Assembly: GCA_028288775.1 (NCBI GenBank)
Contig: JAQGHP010000159.1
Coordinates: 1-7,076, forward strand
DNA length: 7,076 nt
Source of the DNA: Phycisphaerales bacterium
GTDB taxonomy: Bacteria > Planctomycetota > Phycisphaerae > Tepidisphaerales > Tepidisphaeraceae
Reading direction: 5' to 3'
This document shows positions 1 through 6,323 of this stretch, in pieces (position 1 is the first letter of the stretch; each line of letters begins with the position of its first letter). The notes beneath the pieces are model-generated. The model searched no databases and was not told the DNA's origin. It worked only from the letters and a program-made list of their open reading frames with translations. The position numbers and the translations under genes are program-made.

Positions 1-3000
1 CTTCGTAGGTGATCTTGTAAATGCGGCCGTGGGTATGGTCGCGGTTGGGGTCGCGCAGGTGATGCTGCAAGTGGCCGATGATCTCGTTGCTCCAGTCGAG
101 CACGTAGATCGCGCCGTCGGGCCCGACGCTTACCGCGGTCGGGCGGAAGTTGCGGTCGCTGGAGGAGATGAGGTCTTCCAGGCTCGTGCCCTTCAGGACC
201 GAGCCTTCCTCGTCCATCTTCACGCGGTAAATGCCTTGGAAGCCGATCACATTGCAGTTGAGGAAGTTGTTCTGGAACTCCGCCGGGAACGCCTTGCTGG
301 TCAGCAGGCCGGTGCCCGGGCACGGCCGCGAGGGCCGGTTCCAAAACTCCTTCATCCCGTCGTGCTTCATGGGGTAGTCGAGATGCCCGCTGAACGCCGG
401 GCCGAAGTAGTTCGCGTTGCCGGTCGCATCGGTGATGATGTCGTTGCCCCAATAATCGAACACGCGGCCGTGGGGGTTGGCGAAACCGTACGGAACGTAC
501 CGCTCGAACTTGCCCGTGCCCGGCTCGAAGCGGTAGATGCACGCGTCCTCGTTGCGCACCGGACCGGCGGAGGTTTCGACCTGCGTGCGGTGGAAAACGC
601 CGTCGCTGAGATACACCGCGCCGCCCGGATCGAGCGCCATCGCGTTGGTCGTATGGTGCGAGTCGGCGGAGTCCATGCCCATCAGCACGCGCTGCTTCCA
701 ATTCGCCTTGGTCATCGCCCCCGTCGTGTCGCGAACGAACCATACGTCCGGCGCCTGCATGACCAGCACGCCGTCCTTATAGAACTGGAAACCCGTGGGC
801 GCGTTGAGGTCGTCGAGGAAGTGCGTGACCTTGTCGGCTTTGCCGGCGCCTTTGGTGTCCTCGAAGATCAGCAGGCTGTCGCCGACCTTCGAATCGGGCG
901 TGCGCTCGGGGTAGTTGTGCCACGCCGAAATCCATAGCCGGCCCTTCGTGTCGAAGGCCATTTGCAGCGGATTGACCAGCTCGGGGAACTGCTCTTCGCT
1001 GGCGAAGAGCGTCACCTTGCACCCCTTGGCCACGGTCATCTTGGAGATGGCCTCTTCACCGCTGAGGTATGGCCAGGACCCGTCGGGATTCGGCCCCGGT
1101 TCGTTGGTTGCAATCTTGGTGACCGGCGGCAGATTCGAATCATCCACCGCGAGGTCTTTGCCTTGGGCCACGGCCCAGATGCGCTTGTCGCGATTGGCGG
1201 TCATCACGTCGCGCTGGCTCATCTCCTCCTGCATGACCTGGAAGTTGGTGATCTTGGGGCCGTTCTTGCCCGAGTCATAGGCCATCTTCGAGCGCCCGCC
1301 GTAGACGTTGTAGCCGTCGATCGTGCGGTAGCGTGAATGCCATTCGGCGCTCTTGTCGTTGATCGCGGCGCGGAGCTTCTCGAGATCGCCTGCCGGCGCG
1401 GTCGCGTCATCGAAGATCCCGCGGAATATCACGGGGGCGAGCAGCTTGTCGGCTTCTTCGGAAAGGTAATGCCCGTCGATCGTGAGCGATTTGCCCTGTT
1501 TGGCGGCTTCCGCGAACAGCCTCTGTGTCGGAACGAACAGGTCCACGAACTGAACGTTGTTCGCCTTGGCGACTTCGGCCATCGCTGCGGCGTAAAGCTG
1601 CACATTGGTGTTGGTGGCGGTCGGGTCGGGGAAATTCGGGTTCTGCATCTTCTCATCCGCCGCGGGAGAGAAGAGGACGATCCTGGGCGCGCCCTTGCCG
1701 CTGAAGTTCTTCGTCGCGGTTTCCTTCAGGAATTTGTCGAGGTCGCCCTTGAACTCCGGCAGCCCCGCCTCGCCCTTGAAGGATTCGTTAAACCCATAGA
1801 ACGCGAAAATAACGTCCGCCTGCGCCTTCTTCAGCCACTCGTCACGCGTCCCGAAGTTCTCGGAGCGGTGCCACGTGTTGACCTCGTCGCCCGAAGCCGA
1901 CAGGTTGCGAATGACCAGGTCCTGCTGCGGAAACTGGGCATAGATCAGCGTCTCCAGATACCCATCATGCTGCATCCGGTCGGGCAACACGTTACCGAGA
2001 ATGGCGATGTGGTCGCCTTTGTTCAGCGTCAGGGTTGAACTGGCCGAGGCGCTGCTGGCGGCGGACCGCGCGATAGTCGGCGCGGGCGAGGGAGCCCCCG
2101 CGTCGGCCGTGCGCTTCGCGCCGCTCTCGATCAGCACTTTTCCCAATGCGTGGTCTTCGGGCCGGATTCCCTTGCGGTATCCGCCGAAGCCGTACATCGT
2201 CGGCTTGTACTCATCGACGTAGGTCACGTCCGCCTTGGCCGGCACGTCGATGCCCAGGCCCCAGTAAACCGCGTTGACCACCAGCCGCCGGAGCGACTCG
2301 TTCTGCAAATCGGTCGCGGCGCCCATGGTGGTGCAAAGGATTTTGTTCTCCTTGCCGGCGTCGTTCTTGTTGATGCGCGTCCAGGCGACGGGCATCATCG
2401 GATCGTTCACGCCCTGCTCGGCGTGGTCGGTGGAGCGCTTCTTCTTGTAGTCGGCGGGCGGGGCGTCGTGGGTCATCCCCTTAAGCACCTGCCCGCGGAA
2501 CAGGATCTTCGCGTCCGCCGGGGGATAGGCTTCGTACACATCCGTCGTGCCGAAGACGTCCGTCACGCCGCGCATAATCGGGTCGTCCTTCGCGGCGGCA
2601 TCGATGATGCCCAGGGTGGCTTCGGACTTATGCCCGCCCCAGTGGTTGACCCAGTGCTCGCCGAGCACCTTCTTGCCGAATTCGTTGTAGCTCTGGTAGG
2701 TGCCGGAGGTGTTGAAGGAGTGGGTGGCGGTGCGGAGTCCGATAATCGGCACGCCGCGTTCGTAGGCGTCCACGAAGTGCTTCATCTGATCGTCCGGCCA
2801 CGCGCGGAAGCGCAGCAGCATGACGATGGCGTCCGCCGAGTCGAGCGCCGCTGCGCCGGGGAGCGACTTGGTGTTATCCGGGTTAATCGTGCCGTCCGGA
2901 TCGAGCGCGAAAAGCACCGTGCAGGTAAACCCGTGGCGCTGGCTGAGGATCTTCGCCAGCATCGGCAGGCCTTCCTCGCCGCGGTATTCCTCGTCGCCGG

Positions 3001-3163
3001 TCAGGAAGACGACGTTCTTGCCCTTGCCGGGGCCGTCCTTCCCTTCATAGACGATGGACGTCTGTACGGCCCGCGCGGTGGCGGGGATCGCAAGACAGAG
3101 GCAAAGGAGAATGGCTTTGAAAGCACGGCCGACGGAATGCGAGTTATTCCTCATGGGCTGCAT
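1..3163 (-). CDS. Exported ThuA / SGNH-like / TIGR02604 dehydrogenase-type multidomain protein, 3' end outside the window
   Basis: The reading frame is open from 3163 to the window edge (1054 codons seen) with no stop; the C-terminus is missing. Residues about 1-32 form a Sec signal peptide (basic start, hydrophobic run, likely cut after ATARA). Residues about 47-310 are a ThuA-like domain, with TGDEEYR (55-61) and the family motif GLRTATHSF around His148. An Ala/Ser/Pro-rich linker lies at about 353-377. Residues about 378-600 are an SGNH-hydrolase-like domain with GN (390-391), SGDE (424-427), GFNES (Asn459) and DGHYL (563-567). From about 709 the sequence matches the TIGR02604 propeller-type region, including an SHHTTN motif, and ends in DPNRDHTHGRIYKITYE. 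Relatives often continue into HEAT repeats and a CxxCH cytochrome c domain, which would lie outside the window. An exported role in sugar or polysaccharide oxidation is inferred. A second ATG at 3154 also keeps the signal peptide; neither start has a clear Shine-Dalgarno sequence. Confidence 0.9.
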   Translation of the reverse strand, partial: MQPMRNNSHSVGRAFKAILLCLCLAIPATARAVQTSIVYEGKDGPGKGKNVVFLTGDEEYRGEEGLPMLAKILSQRHGFTCTVLFALDPDGTINPDNTKSLPGAAALDSADAIVMLLRFRAWPDDQMKHFVDAYERGVPIIGLRTATHSFNTSGTYQSYNEFGKKVLGEHWVNHWGGHKSEATLGIIDAAAKDDPIMRGVTDVFGTTDVYEAYPPADAKILFRGQVLKGMTHDAPPADYKKKRSTDHAEQGVNDPMMPVAWTRINKNDAGKENKILCTTMGAATDLQNESLRRLVVNAVYWGLGIDVPAKADVTYVDEYKPTMYGFGGYRKGIRPEDHALGKVLIESGAKRTADAGAPSPAPTIARSAASSASASSTLTLNKGDHIAILGNVLPDRMQHDGYLETLIYAQFPQQDLVIRNLSASGDEVNTWHRSENFGTRDEWLKKAQADVIFAFYGFNESFKGEAGLPEFKGDLDKFLKETATKNFSGKGAPRIVLFSPAADEKMQNPNFPDPTATNTNVQLYAAAMAEVAKANNVQFVDLFVPTQRLFAEAAKQGKSLTIDGHYLSEEADKLLAPVIFRGIFDDATAPAGDLEKLRAAINDKSAEWHSRYRTIDGYNVYGGRSKMAYDSGKNGPKITNFQVMQEEMSQRDVMTANRDKRIWAVAQGKDLAVDDSNLPPVTKIATNEPGPNPDGSWPYLSGEEAISKMTVAKGCKVTLFASEEQFPELVNPLQMAFDTKGRLWISAWHNYPERTPDSKVGDSLLIFEDTKGAGKADKVTHFLDDLNAPTGFQFYKDGVLVMQAPDVWFVRDTTGAMTKANWKQRVLMGMDSADSHHTTNAMALDPGGAVYLSDGVFHRTQVETSAGPVRNEDACIYRFEPGTGKFERYVPYGFANPHGRVFDYWGNDIITDATGNANYFGPAFSGHLDYPMKHDGMKEFWNRPSRPCPGTGLLTSKAFPAEFQNNFLNCNVIGFQGIYRVKMDEEGSVLKGTSLEDLISSSDRNFRPTAVSVGPDGAIYVLDWSNEIIGHLQHHLRDPNRDHTHGRIYKITYE

Positions 3164-3199
3164 CTTAATGTCTCGAGGGTTGCTTGGCGCTACCGGACG

Positions 3200-3215
3200 G
3201 TTCATTCGCATGAAC
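3200..3215. promoter_or_regulatory. Small palindrome upstream of the large exported gene
   Basis: GTTCAT and ATGAAC are perfect inverted 6-mers separated by TCGC, 37-52 bases upstream of the start at 3163. Position and symmetry would suit a dimeric regulator's operator, but a 6-bp palindrome can occur by chance. No convincing -35/-10 pair was found beside it. Confidence 0.2.
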
Positions 3216-3284
3216 TCCGTGACTACCTACCCGCGAGCCGCCCTGATGTTCATGGGGCTCAAAGCAATCGTAAAAATAGCGCGC

Positions 3285-3327
3285 AAAAAAAGGCTGCACG
3301 GTGGAGGGTTAGAGTCCGTGCAGCCTT
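3285..3327 (-). terminator. Rho-independent terminator, minus strand
   Basis: Arms at 3290-3301 and 3316-3327 are perfect 12-base inverted complements (core GGCTGCACGG / CCGTGCAGCC) with a 14-base loop. Read on the minus strand, the stem runs directly into seven T residues (3285-3291), the classic intrinsic terminator form. On the plus strand no T run follows, so it is directional. It would end transcripts from the permease/DUF1634 unit, whose last stop is about 440 bases upstream, or from a short RNA starting nearer. It insulates the large exported gene downstream. Confidence 0.8.
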
Positions 3328-3764
3328 GGCGGAGGAGGAAACGAGGATTGTTTTCGAAACCCGGCGGTTCCCGGCGTTGCGCCGGTCACCCGAACCGATT
3401 TCGCAATTTTATGTTTTAGTGCATCGTTGTGATCGAAGTCGCCGCACACCATTCAAACCCGGACAGTGTACCGCCCGCAGACCGCCTGCGGGCGGTACTG
3501 TCCGTGGGAACCAACCGCGCTCCATAATTTATTGAGTGGCTTGCCAGCCACCCGTAACCGCCACGTTGACGACTACGAAAATCCCTTAGAGCGAAGTGAA
3601 TGCCAGAGCCTGCGCGGGAAATAAAAATCCGCCGGTGTGCCCGGAAATGGCCGAAAAACAGCGGTTTCGTAGCAAGGCGCCGATGTTGCCCGCTCGCGAT
3701 GCCTTCGTGGGCCGCTTGCTTAATGTGCAACCCATCCCGCCCGCTTCGGGGACTGCACAACGGT
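3328..3764. other. 437-bp region without a convincing gene, possibly repeat or relic DNA
   Basis: It lies between the DUF1634 gene and the minus-strand terminator. It contains the long hairpin at 3461-3503 and a short one at 3536-3551 (GTGGCT / AGCCAC, loop TGCC). Short open frames exist on both strands (a 114-codon minus frame and 60-76-codon frames) but overlap one another, lack good ribosome binding sites and resemble no family I know. The minus strand at about 3327-3350 is pyrimidine-rich (CCTCCTCC). Possible readings are a long 3' untranslated region, a small RNA ending at the terminator, or a degraded dispersed repeat. Confidence 0.5.
3461..3503. repeat. Long GC-rich inverted repeat (hairpin)
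   Basis: The left arm, 3461-3480, begins GGACAGTGTACC; the right arm, 3486-3503, ends GGTACTGTCC. They pair over 18 bp with a two-base bulge in the left arm and a five-base loop (ACCGC). No T run follows on the plus strand and only a weak GTTTG on the minus strand, so it is not a clear intrinsic terminator. Length and symmetry suggest a REP-like or dispersed palindromic element. Confidence 0.75.
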
Positions 3765-4184
3765 TCATCGTTCCACGTTCCCCAGGAAAAATGAGAGCAG
3801 CAGCATCGCCAAAACGATGGACGTGATCAGCACAAACACCCGGTCCCCCTCGTACACGAACGCAAGAATGGACACCGCCACCCGCATCACCGGCGTCGCG
3901 ATCAGCAGCAACAGCCCCACGACAATCACCGCGCGCCCCTCCCCCTGTCGAACGCCCTCCACCACCTGCCCGAGCGTATGGGGAAACGCCGACCCCGGCC
4001 CCGTGACACGCGGCAAAGCTTCCTTCGAATGCAGATATTCGGGGTGATGCACAAAGGTCAGCACTGTGCCGACAACGATCACGATCAGGCTCAGACCCAC
4101 GCCTACGCGGAGCAGGGCGCTGATGAGCAATTCCACCTGCCGCGTCTTCTCATCATCCCTGGCGCGTCGTTCAGGGTGCGTCAT
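3765..4184 (-). CDS. DUF1634 family three-TM membrane protein
   Basis: The protein has 139 residues. After a charged N-terminus it has membrane segments at about 19-45, 85-110 and 114-135; the signature stretch RVAVSILAFVYEGDRVFVLI (101-120) matches DUF1634. Genes of this family often sit beside TauE/SafE permeases, as here, so it is probably an accessory subunit or partner in the inner membrane; its biochemical role is unknown. The ATG at 4184 overlaps the permease stop codon as ATGA, indicating translational coupling, and a purine-rich GGAAAGGGG lies about 10 bases upstream. An in-frame ATG at 4205 would add seven residues and overlap the permease by 25 bases; I prefer 4184. Confidence 0.88.
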   Translation of the reverse strand: MTHPERRARDDEKTRQVELLISALLRVGVGLSLIVIVVGTVLTFVHHPEYLHSKEALPRVTGPGSAFPHTLGQVVEGVRQGEGRAVIVVGLLLLIATPVMRVAVSILAFVYEGDRVFVLITSIVLAMLLLSFFLGNVER

Positions 4185-5023
4185 GGCCACCGCGCCCCTT
4201 TCCACAGCATCTGCACCGAGATCCAGATCAGCACCACAATAAACACGGTCCGTATCACGGCACCATGCAATCTCCCCAGCAGTCGCGACCCCGCCGTCGC
4301 CCCCACCAGCACCCCCGCCGCCACCGGGGCGGCGATGAACGGATCGATGTCTCCCCGAGCGAAGTACACCCCCGCGCTCGCCGCCGCGGTCACGCCGATC
4401 ATGAAATTGCTGGTAGCCGTGGAGACTTTAATGGGCAGCCGCATCGCCAGGTCCATCGCCGCGACCTTCAGCGACCCCGACCCGATCCCCAGCAGCCCGC
4501 TGACCACCCCCGCCACGTACATCAGCCCAAACCCGAGCGGCACGCGCGTCACGCGGTAGACGATTTCCCGCCCCGCGGCCTGATCGTAATACGCCCCGCC
4601 CAGCCGCAGCCGCTCCGCGATCCGCGAAGGCGGCAGCGGCCGGTCAGCGTCTTCATGGCGGTTTCGAAACATCGCCAGCGCCGAATACCCGAGGATCAAG
4701 CCGAAGAGGACAAACAGCCATCGCCCCCCAACCACCCCCGCCAAGAGCGCCCCGCTCAGCGCCCCGGCAGTCGTGGCGATTTCCAGCACCATCGCCACCC
4801 GCAAGTTGGTCATATGCTCCCGCACGTACGCCGCGGCCGCCCCGCTGGAAGTCGCGATCACCGAAACAATCGAAGCCCCCACCGCATACCGAATATCCAC
4901 GTGCAGCCAAAGCGTCAGCGCCGGCACCACAATGATCCCCCCGCCCAACCCCACGAGCGACCCCAACACCCCCGCGGCCACCGAAATGCCGAAGAGGACG
5001 AGAGTGAAGACGAGGGGAGTCAT
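4181..5023 (-). CDS. TauE/SafE family sulfite/anion permease
   Basis: The 280-residue hydrophobic protein has about eight membrane segments, the usual size for TauE/SafE (DUF81) permeases. The two half-repeats each carry the glycine-rich motif: VGLGGGIIVVPAL (24-36) and LLGIGSGSLKV (177-187). A hydrophilic loop at about 120-160 separates them. Family members move sulfite, organosulfonates or related anions across the inner membrane; the substrate here cannot be read from sequence. It is the first gene of a two-gene unit, with its TGA overlapping the next ATG. The start at 5023 puts the first membrane segment at the N-terminus, as is normal for the family. The frame stays open to 5368, but that extension runs through repeat DNA; an ATG at 5068 (295 residues) is a possible alternative. 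No strong Shine-Dalgarno sequence marks either start. Confidence 0.88.
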   Translation of the reverse strand: MTPLVFTLVLFGISVAAGVLGSLVGLGGGIIVVPALTLWLHVDIRYAVGASIVSVIATSSGAAAAYVREHMTNLRVAMVLEIATTAGALSGALLAGVVGGRWLFVLFGLILGYSALAMFRNRHEDADRPLPPSRIAERLRLGGAYYDQAAGREIVYRVTRVPLGFGLMYVAGVVSGLLGIGSGSLKVAAMDLAMRLPIKVSTATSNFMIGVTAAASAGVYFARGDIDPFIAAPVAAGVLVGATAGSRLLGRLHGAVIRTVFIVVLIWISVQMLWKGARWP

Positions 5024-5153
5024 TTCCAATAGGGATAGCCCAACTCCCGCCAGGACGCCACCATCCATCGCCGCGAACGCCACTTCGCTCTCGTGGGCTA
5101 TGCGCCGACGCCACGACTGCTTCTCTGCGCCGTCGGAACAGATCGCCGAGCAG

Positions 5154-5208
5154 AAAAACGCGAAGCCGCAAAGGCGCGAAGACCGACGCGAAGGATTGCG
5201 GAAACGCG
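5154..5208. repeat. Degenerate short-period repeat (GCGAAG / GCAAAG units)
   Basis: Variants of CGCGAAG and CGCAAAGG recur at roughly 8-12 base intervals (cgcgaagccgcaaaggcg, then gcgaagac, acgcgaagga). It abuts the left end of the fold-back element. I recognise this type of sequence as a recurrent intergenic repeat in Planctomycetes and Verrucomicrobia, but that is from memory. No coding role is likely. Confidence 0.5.
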
Positions 5209-5214
5209 TGTCGC

Positions 5215-5244
5215 CACAGATGGACACAGATGAACACAGATGGA
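5215..5244 (+). repeat. Three tandem decamers CACAGATGRA, left end of the fold-back element
   Basis: The units are CACAGATGGA, CACAGATGAA and CACAGATGGA, head to tail. The same set recurs inverted at the other end of the element (5623-5652). The 10-bp period is close to one helical turn, so each unit would face the same side of the DNA. Confidence 0.8.
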
Positions 5245-5305
5245 AAGCGGTTGCCATGGCATGATGGGTCTGCTTCTGCCGTGACATGGGAGGCCCGCTT
5301 CCGCG

Positions 5306-5387
5306 GTGGCACGGGCGGCCTGCCCGTGGTCGCGGTACCCCGCGCAGTGGCATGGGCGGCCCGCCCATGGGTCGCCGTACTCGGTGA
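5306..5387. repeat. Tandem pair of about 41-bp units within the left arm
   Basis: Units 5306-5346 and 5347-5387 both begin GTGGCAYGGGCGGCC and have similar remainders. Each contains a small palindrome; the second is perfect (CATGGGCGG and CCGCCCATG around one central base, 5351-5369). The extra unit accounts for the length difference between the two arms of the fold-back element. Confidence 0.6.
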
Positions 5388-5622
5388 CGTTCGGCCGCTA
5401 CCCCGGCCGAAGAAAGCCCGAGCGCAGCGACCTCCTCCGTGCCGTTGGTTTAGTTCGTGGGGTGGATCCGCACGAAGAGGGTCGCTGCGCTCTTGCCTTT
5501 TTCGATCCGGGTACGGACCGAACGTCACTGCGTACCGTGACCCACGGGCGGGCCGCCCGTGCCACGGCAGAAACGGCCCGCCCATGCCACGGCAAAAGCG
5601 GCCGCCCACATGACAACGGCTT

Positions 5623-5652
5623 CCCATCTGTGTTCATCTGTGTCCATCTGTG
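5623..5652 (-). repeat. Three tandem decamers, right end of the fold-back element
   Basis: Read on the minus strand these are CACAGATGGA, CACAGATGAA and CACAGATGGG, in the same order as the left-end set and differing from it by one base. They form the right terminus of the inverted repeat, about 50 bases before the start of the zinc-ribbon gene. Confidence 0.8.
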
Positions 5653-5704
5653 GCGACGCCTCCCCGCCTCCGTCATCGCGCCCTTCGCGGCTATGATGGC
5701 GTCC

Positions 5705-6250
5705 ATGCGCCGCCGCCTGTCCACTGCTTTGGCCGCGATCTCCCTGGTTCTGATCGTTCCCATCCTTCTGCTGTGGACGCGCAGCTACCGCCAGTGGGAC
5801 ATCCTCGGCTTCCTGCAAACCACCTCGTCCGGCCAGATGCAGTTCAATACTCTCGACTCGGTCAAAGGCCGCGTCATCATCGGATCCGTCCGCAACGCAC
5901 CGCGCAACCTCCCGTATTGGACGCAAGACGGCAGGCTCCTCCACACGCGCGACGCATCGACCATTACGTTCTACGGAACAACACGCATGCAGCAGATCGG
6001 GTTCGATTTCAAACGCTCTACGTCGCGCAGAACGGGGGCCGGCCAATGGCACCTGACGATTCCCTGGTGGTTCATCACGCTGCTCAATACCGCGGTATCC
6101 ATCCTGGCTCTGACGTATGGAGTGCGGCGAAAGAAACAGCGCGGCTCGGGCGCATGCCCCGCCTGCGGCTATGACCTTCGCGCCACCCCCGACCGCTGCC
6201 CGGAATGCGGAACCGCGGTCGGCGCCGAGCTTGTTCGTGGACGAACGTGA
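5705..6250 (+). CDS. Two-TM membrane protein with C-terminal zinc ribbon
   Basis: The protein has 181 residues from the ATG at 5705. A membrane segment (about 8-24) is followed by an extracytoplasmic region of about 95 residues with aromatic motifs (WTRSYRQWD, LTIPWW), a second membrane segment (121-139), a basic stretch RRKK and a CxxC-x10-CxxC zinc ribbon (Cys151, 154, 165, 168). This arrangement is common in uncharacterised planctomycete proteins; the function is unknown, though the ribbon would be cytoplasmic and could bind protein or nucleic acid. Upstream in-frame ATGs at 5693 and 5696 would add up to four residues. The frame is open back to about 5306 but through the fold-back repeat, so I reject a longer protein. 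No Shine-Dalgarno sequence is evident. The next gene starts 73 bases downstream on the same strand. Confidence 0.82.
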   Translation: MRRRLSTALAAISLVLIVPILLLWTRSYRQWDILGFLQTTSSGQMQFNTLDSVKGRVIIGSVRNAPRNLPYWTQDGRLLHTRDASTITFYGTTRMQQIGFDFKRSTSRRTGAGQWHLTIPWWFITLLNTAVSILALTYGVRRKKQRGSGACPACGYDLRATPDRCPECGTAVGAELVRGRT

Positions 6251-6262
6251 TAATTTCCTACG

Positions 6263-6290
6263 TTGAAATCCACCGCCGACTCTTGAGAAT
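6263..6290 (+). promoter_or_regulatory. Possible sigma-70-type promoter for the lipoprotein gene
   Basis: TTGAAA (6263-6268, five of six consensus bases) and GAGAAT (6285-6290, four of six) are separated by 16 bases, 33 bases before the start codon. The match is moderate and planctomycete promoters are poorly defined, so this is tentative. Confidence 0.3.
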
Positions 6291-6314
6291 GATTCGCGAT
6301 CGTCGTCTTCAATT

Positions 6315-6318
6315 GGAG
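6315..6318 (+). promoter_or_regulatory. Shine-Dalgarno GGAG for the lipoprotein gene
   Basis: GGAG lies five bases before the ATG at 6324. It is the clearest ribosome binding site in the window and fixes that start, which also gives a complete lipoprotein signal peptide. Confidence 0.7.
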
Positions 6319-6323
6319 CCGCC

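Larger units (their letters stand above)
5210..5657. repeat. 448-bp imperfect inverted repeat (fold-back element)
   Basis: The outer ends match exactly in inverted orientation: GTCGCCACAGATGGACACAG begins at 5210 and its complement ends at 5657, the identity covering the first 34 bases or so. Similarity continues inward: GTGACGTTCGG at 5384 pairs with CCGAACGTCAC at 5518-5528, and GCAGCGACC at 5424 with GGTCGCTGC ending at 5488. The spacer is about 5445-5466. The left arm is about 45 bases longer because of a local duplication (5306-5387). No transposase gene and no obvious target-site duplication are seen. It could be a MITE-like or fold-back element, or two copies of a dispersed repeat in opposite orientation. 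It separates the divergent permease and zinc-ribbon genes. Confidence 0.8.

Noticed and set aside
29..3535. A chain of long plus-strand open frames (29-937, 962-1336, 1337-2038, 2150-3535)
   Set aside because: They lie antisense to the large minus-strand gene, whose translation shows clear domain motifs throughout. Their translations are low-complexity, rich in Val, Arg, Gly and Ala, as expected for shadow frames in GC-rich DNA.
4265..5032. 255-codon plus-strand frame rich in Arg, Pro and His
   Set aside because: It is the complement of the permease gene; the composition is typical of an antisense shadow.
4181..5368. Extended TauE/SafE protein of 395 residues starting at 5368
   Set aside because: The extra N-terminal part is translated from repeat DNA and contains no domain; the family N-terminus begins at about 5023.
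4653..5627. 324-codon minus-strand frame through the permease start and the repeat
   Set aside because: It overlaps the better supported permease in another frame and its translation is repeat-derived and glycine/arginine-rich, without a recognisable domain.
5210..5657. CRISPR-like array from the repeated CACAGATG units
   Set aside because: The units are contiguous 10-mers without spacers and are mirrored at the two ends of an inverted repeat; no cas genes are present.
5306..6250. Extended zinc-ribbon protein of 314 residues starting at 5306
   Set aside because: The first 130 or so residues are conceptual translation of the fold-back element; the natural membrane segment begins just after the ATG at 5705.
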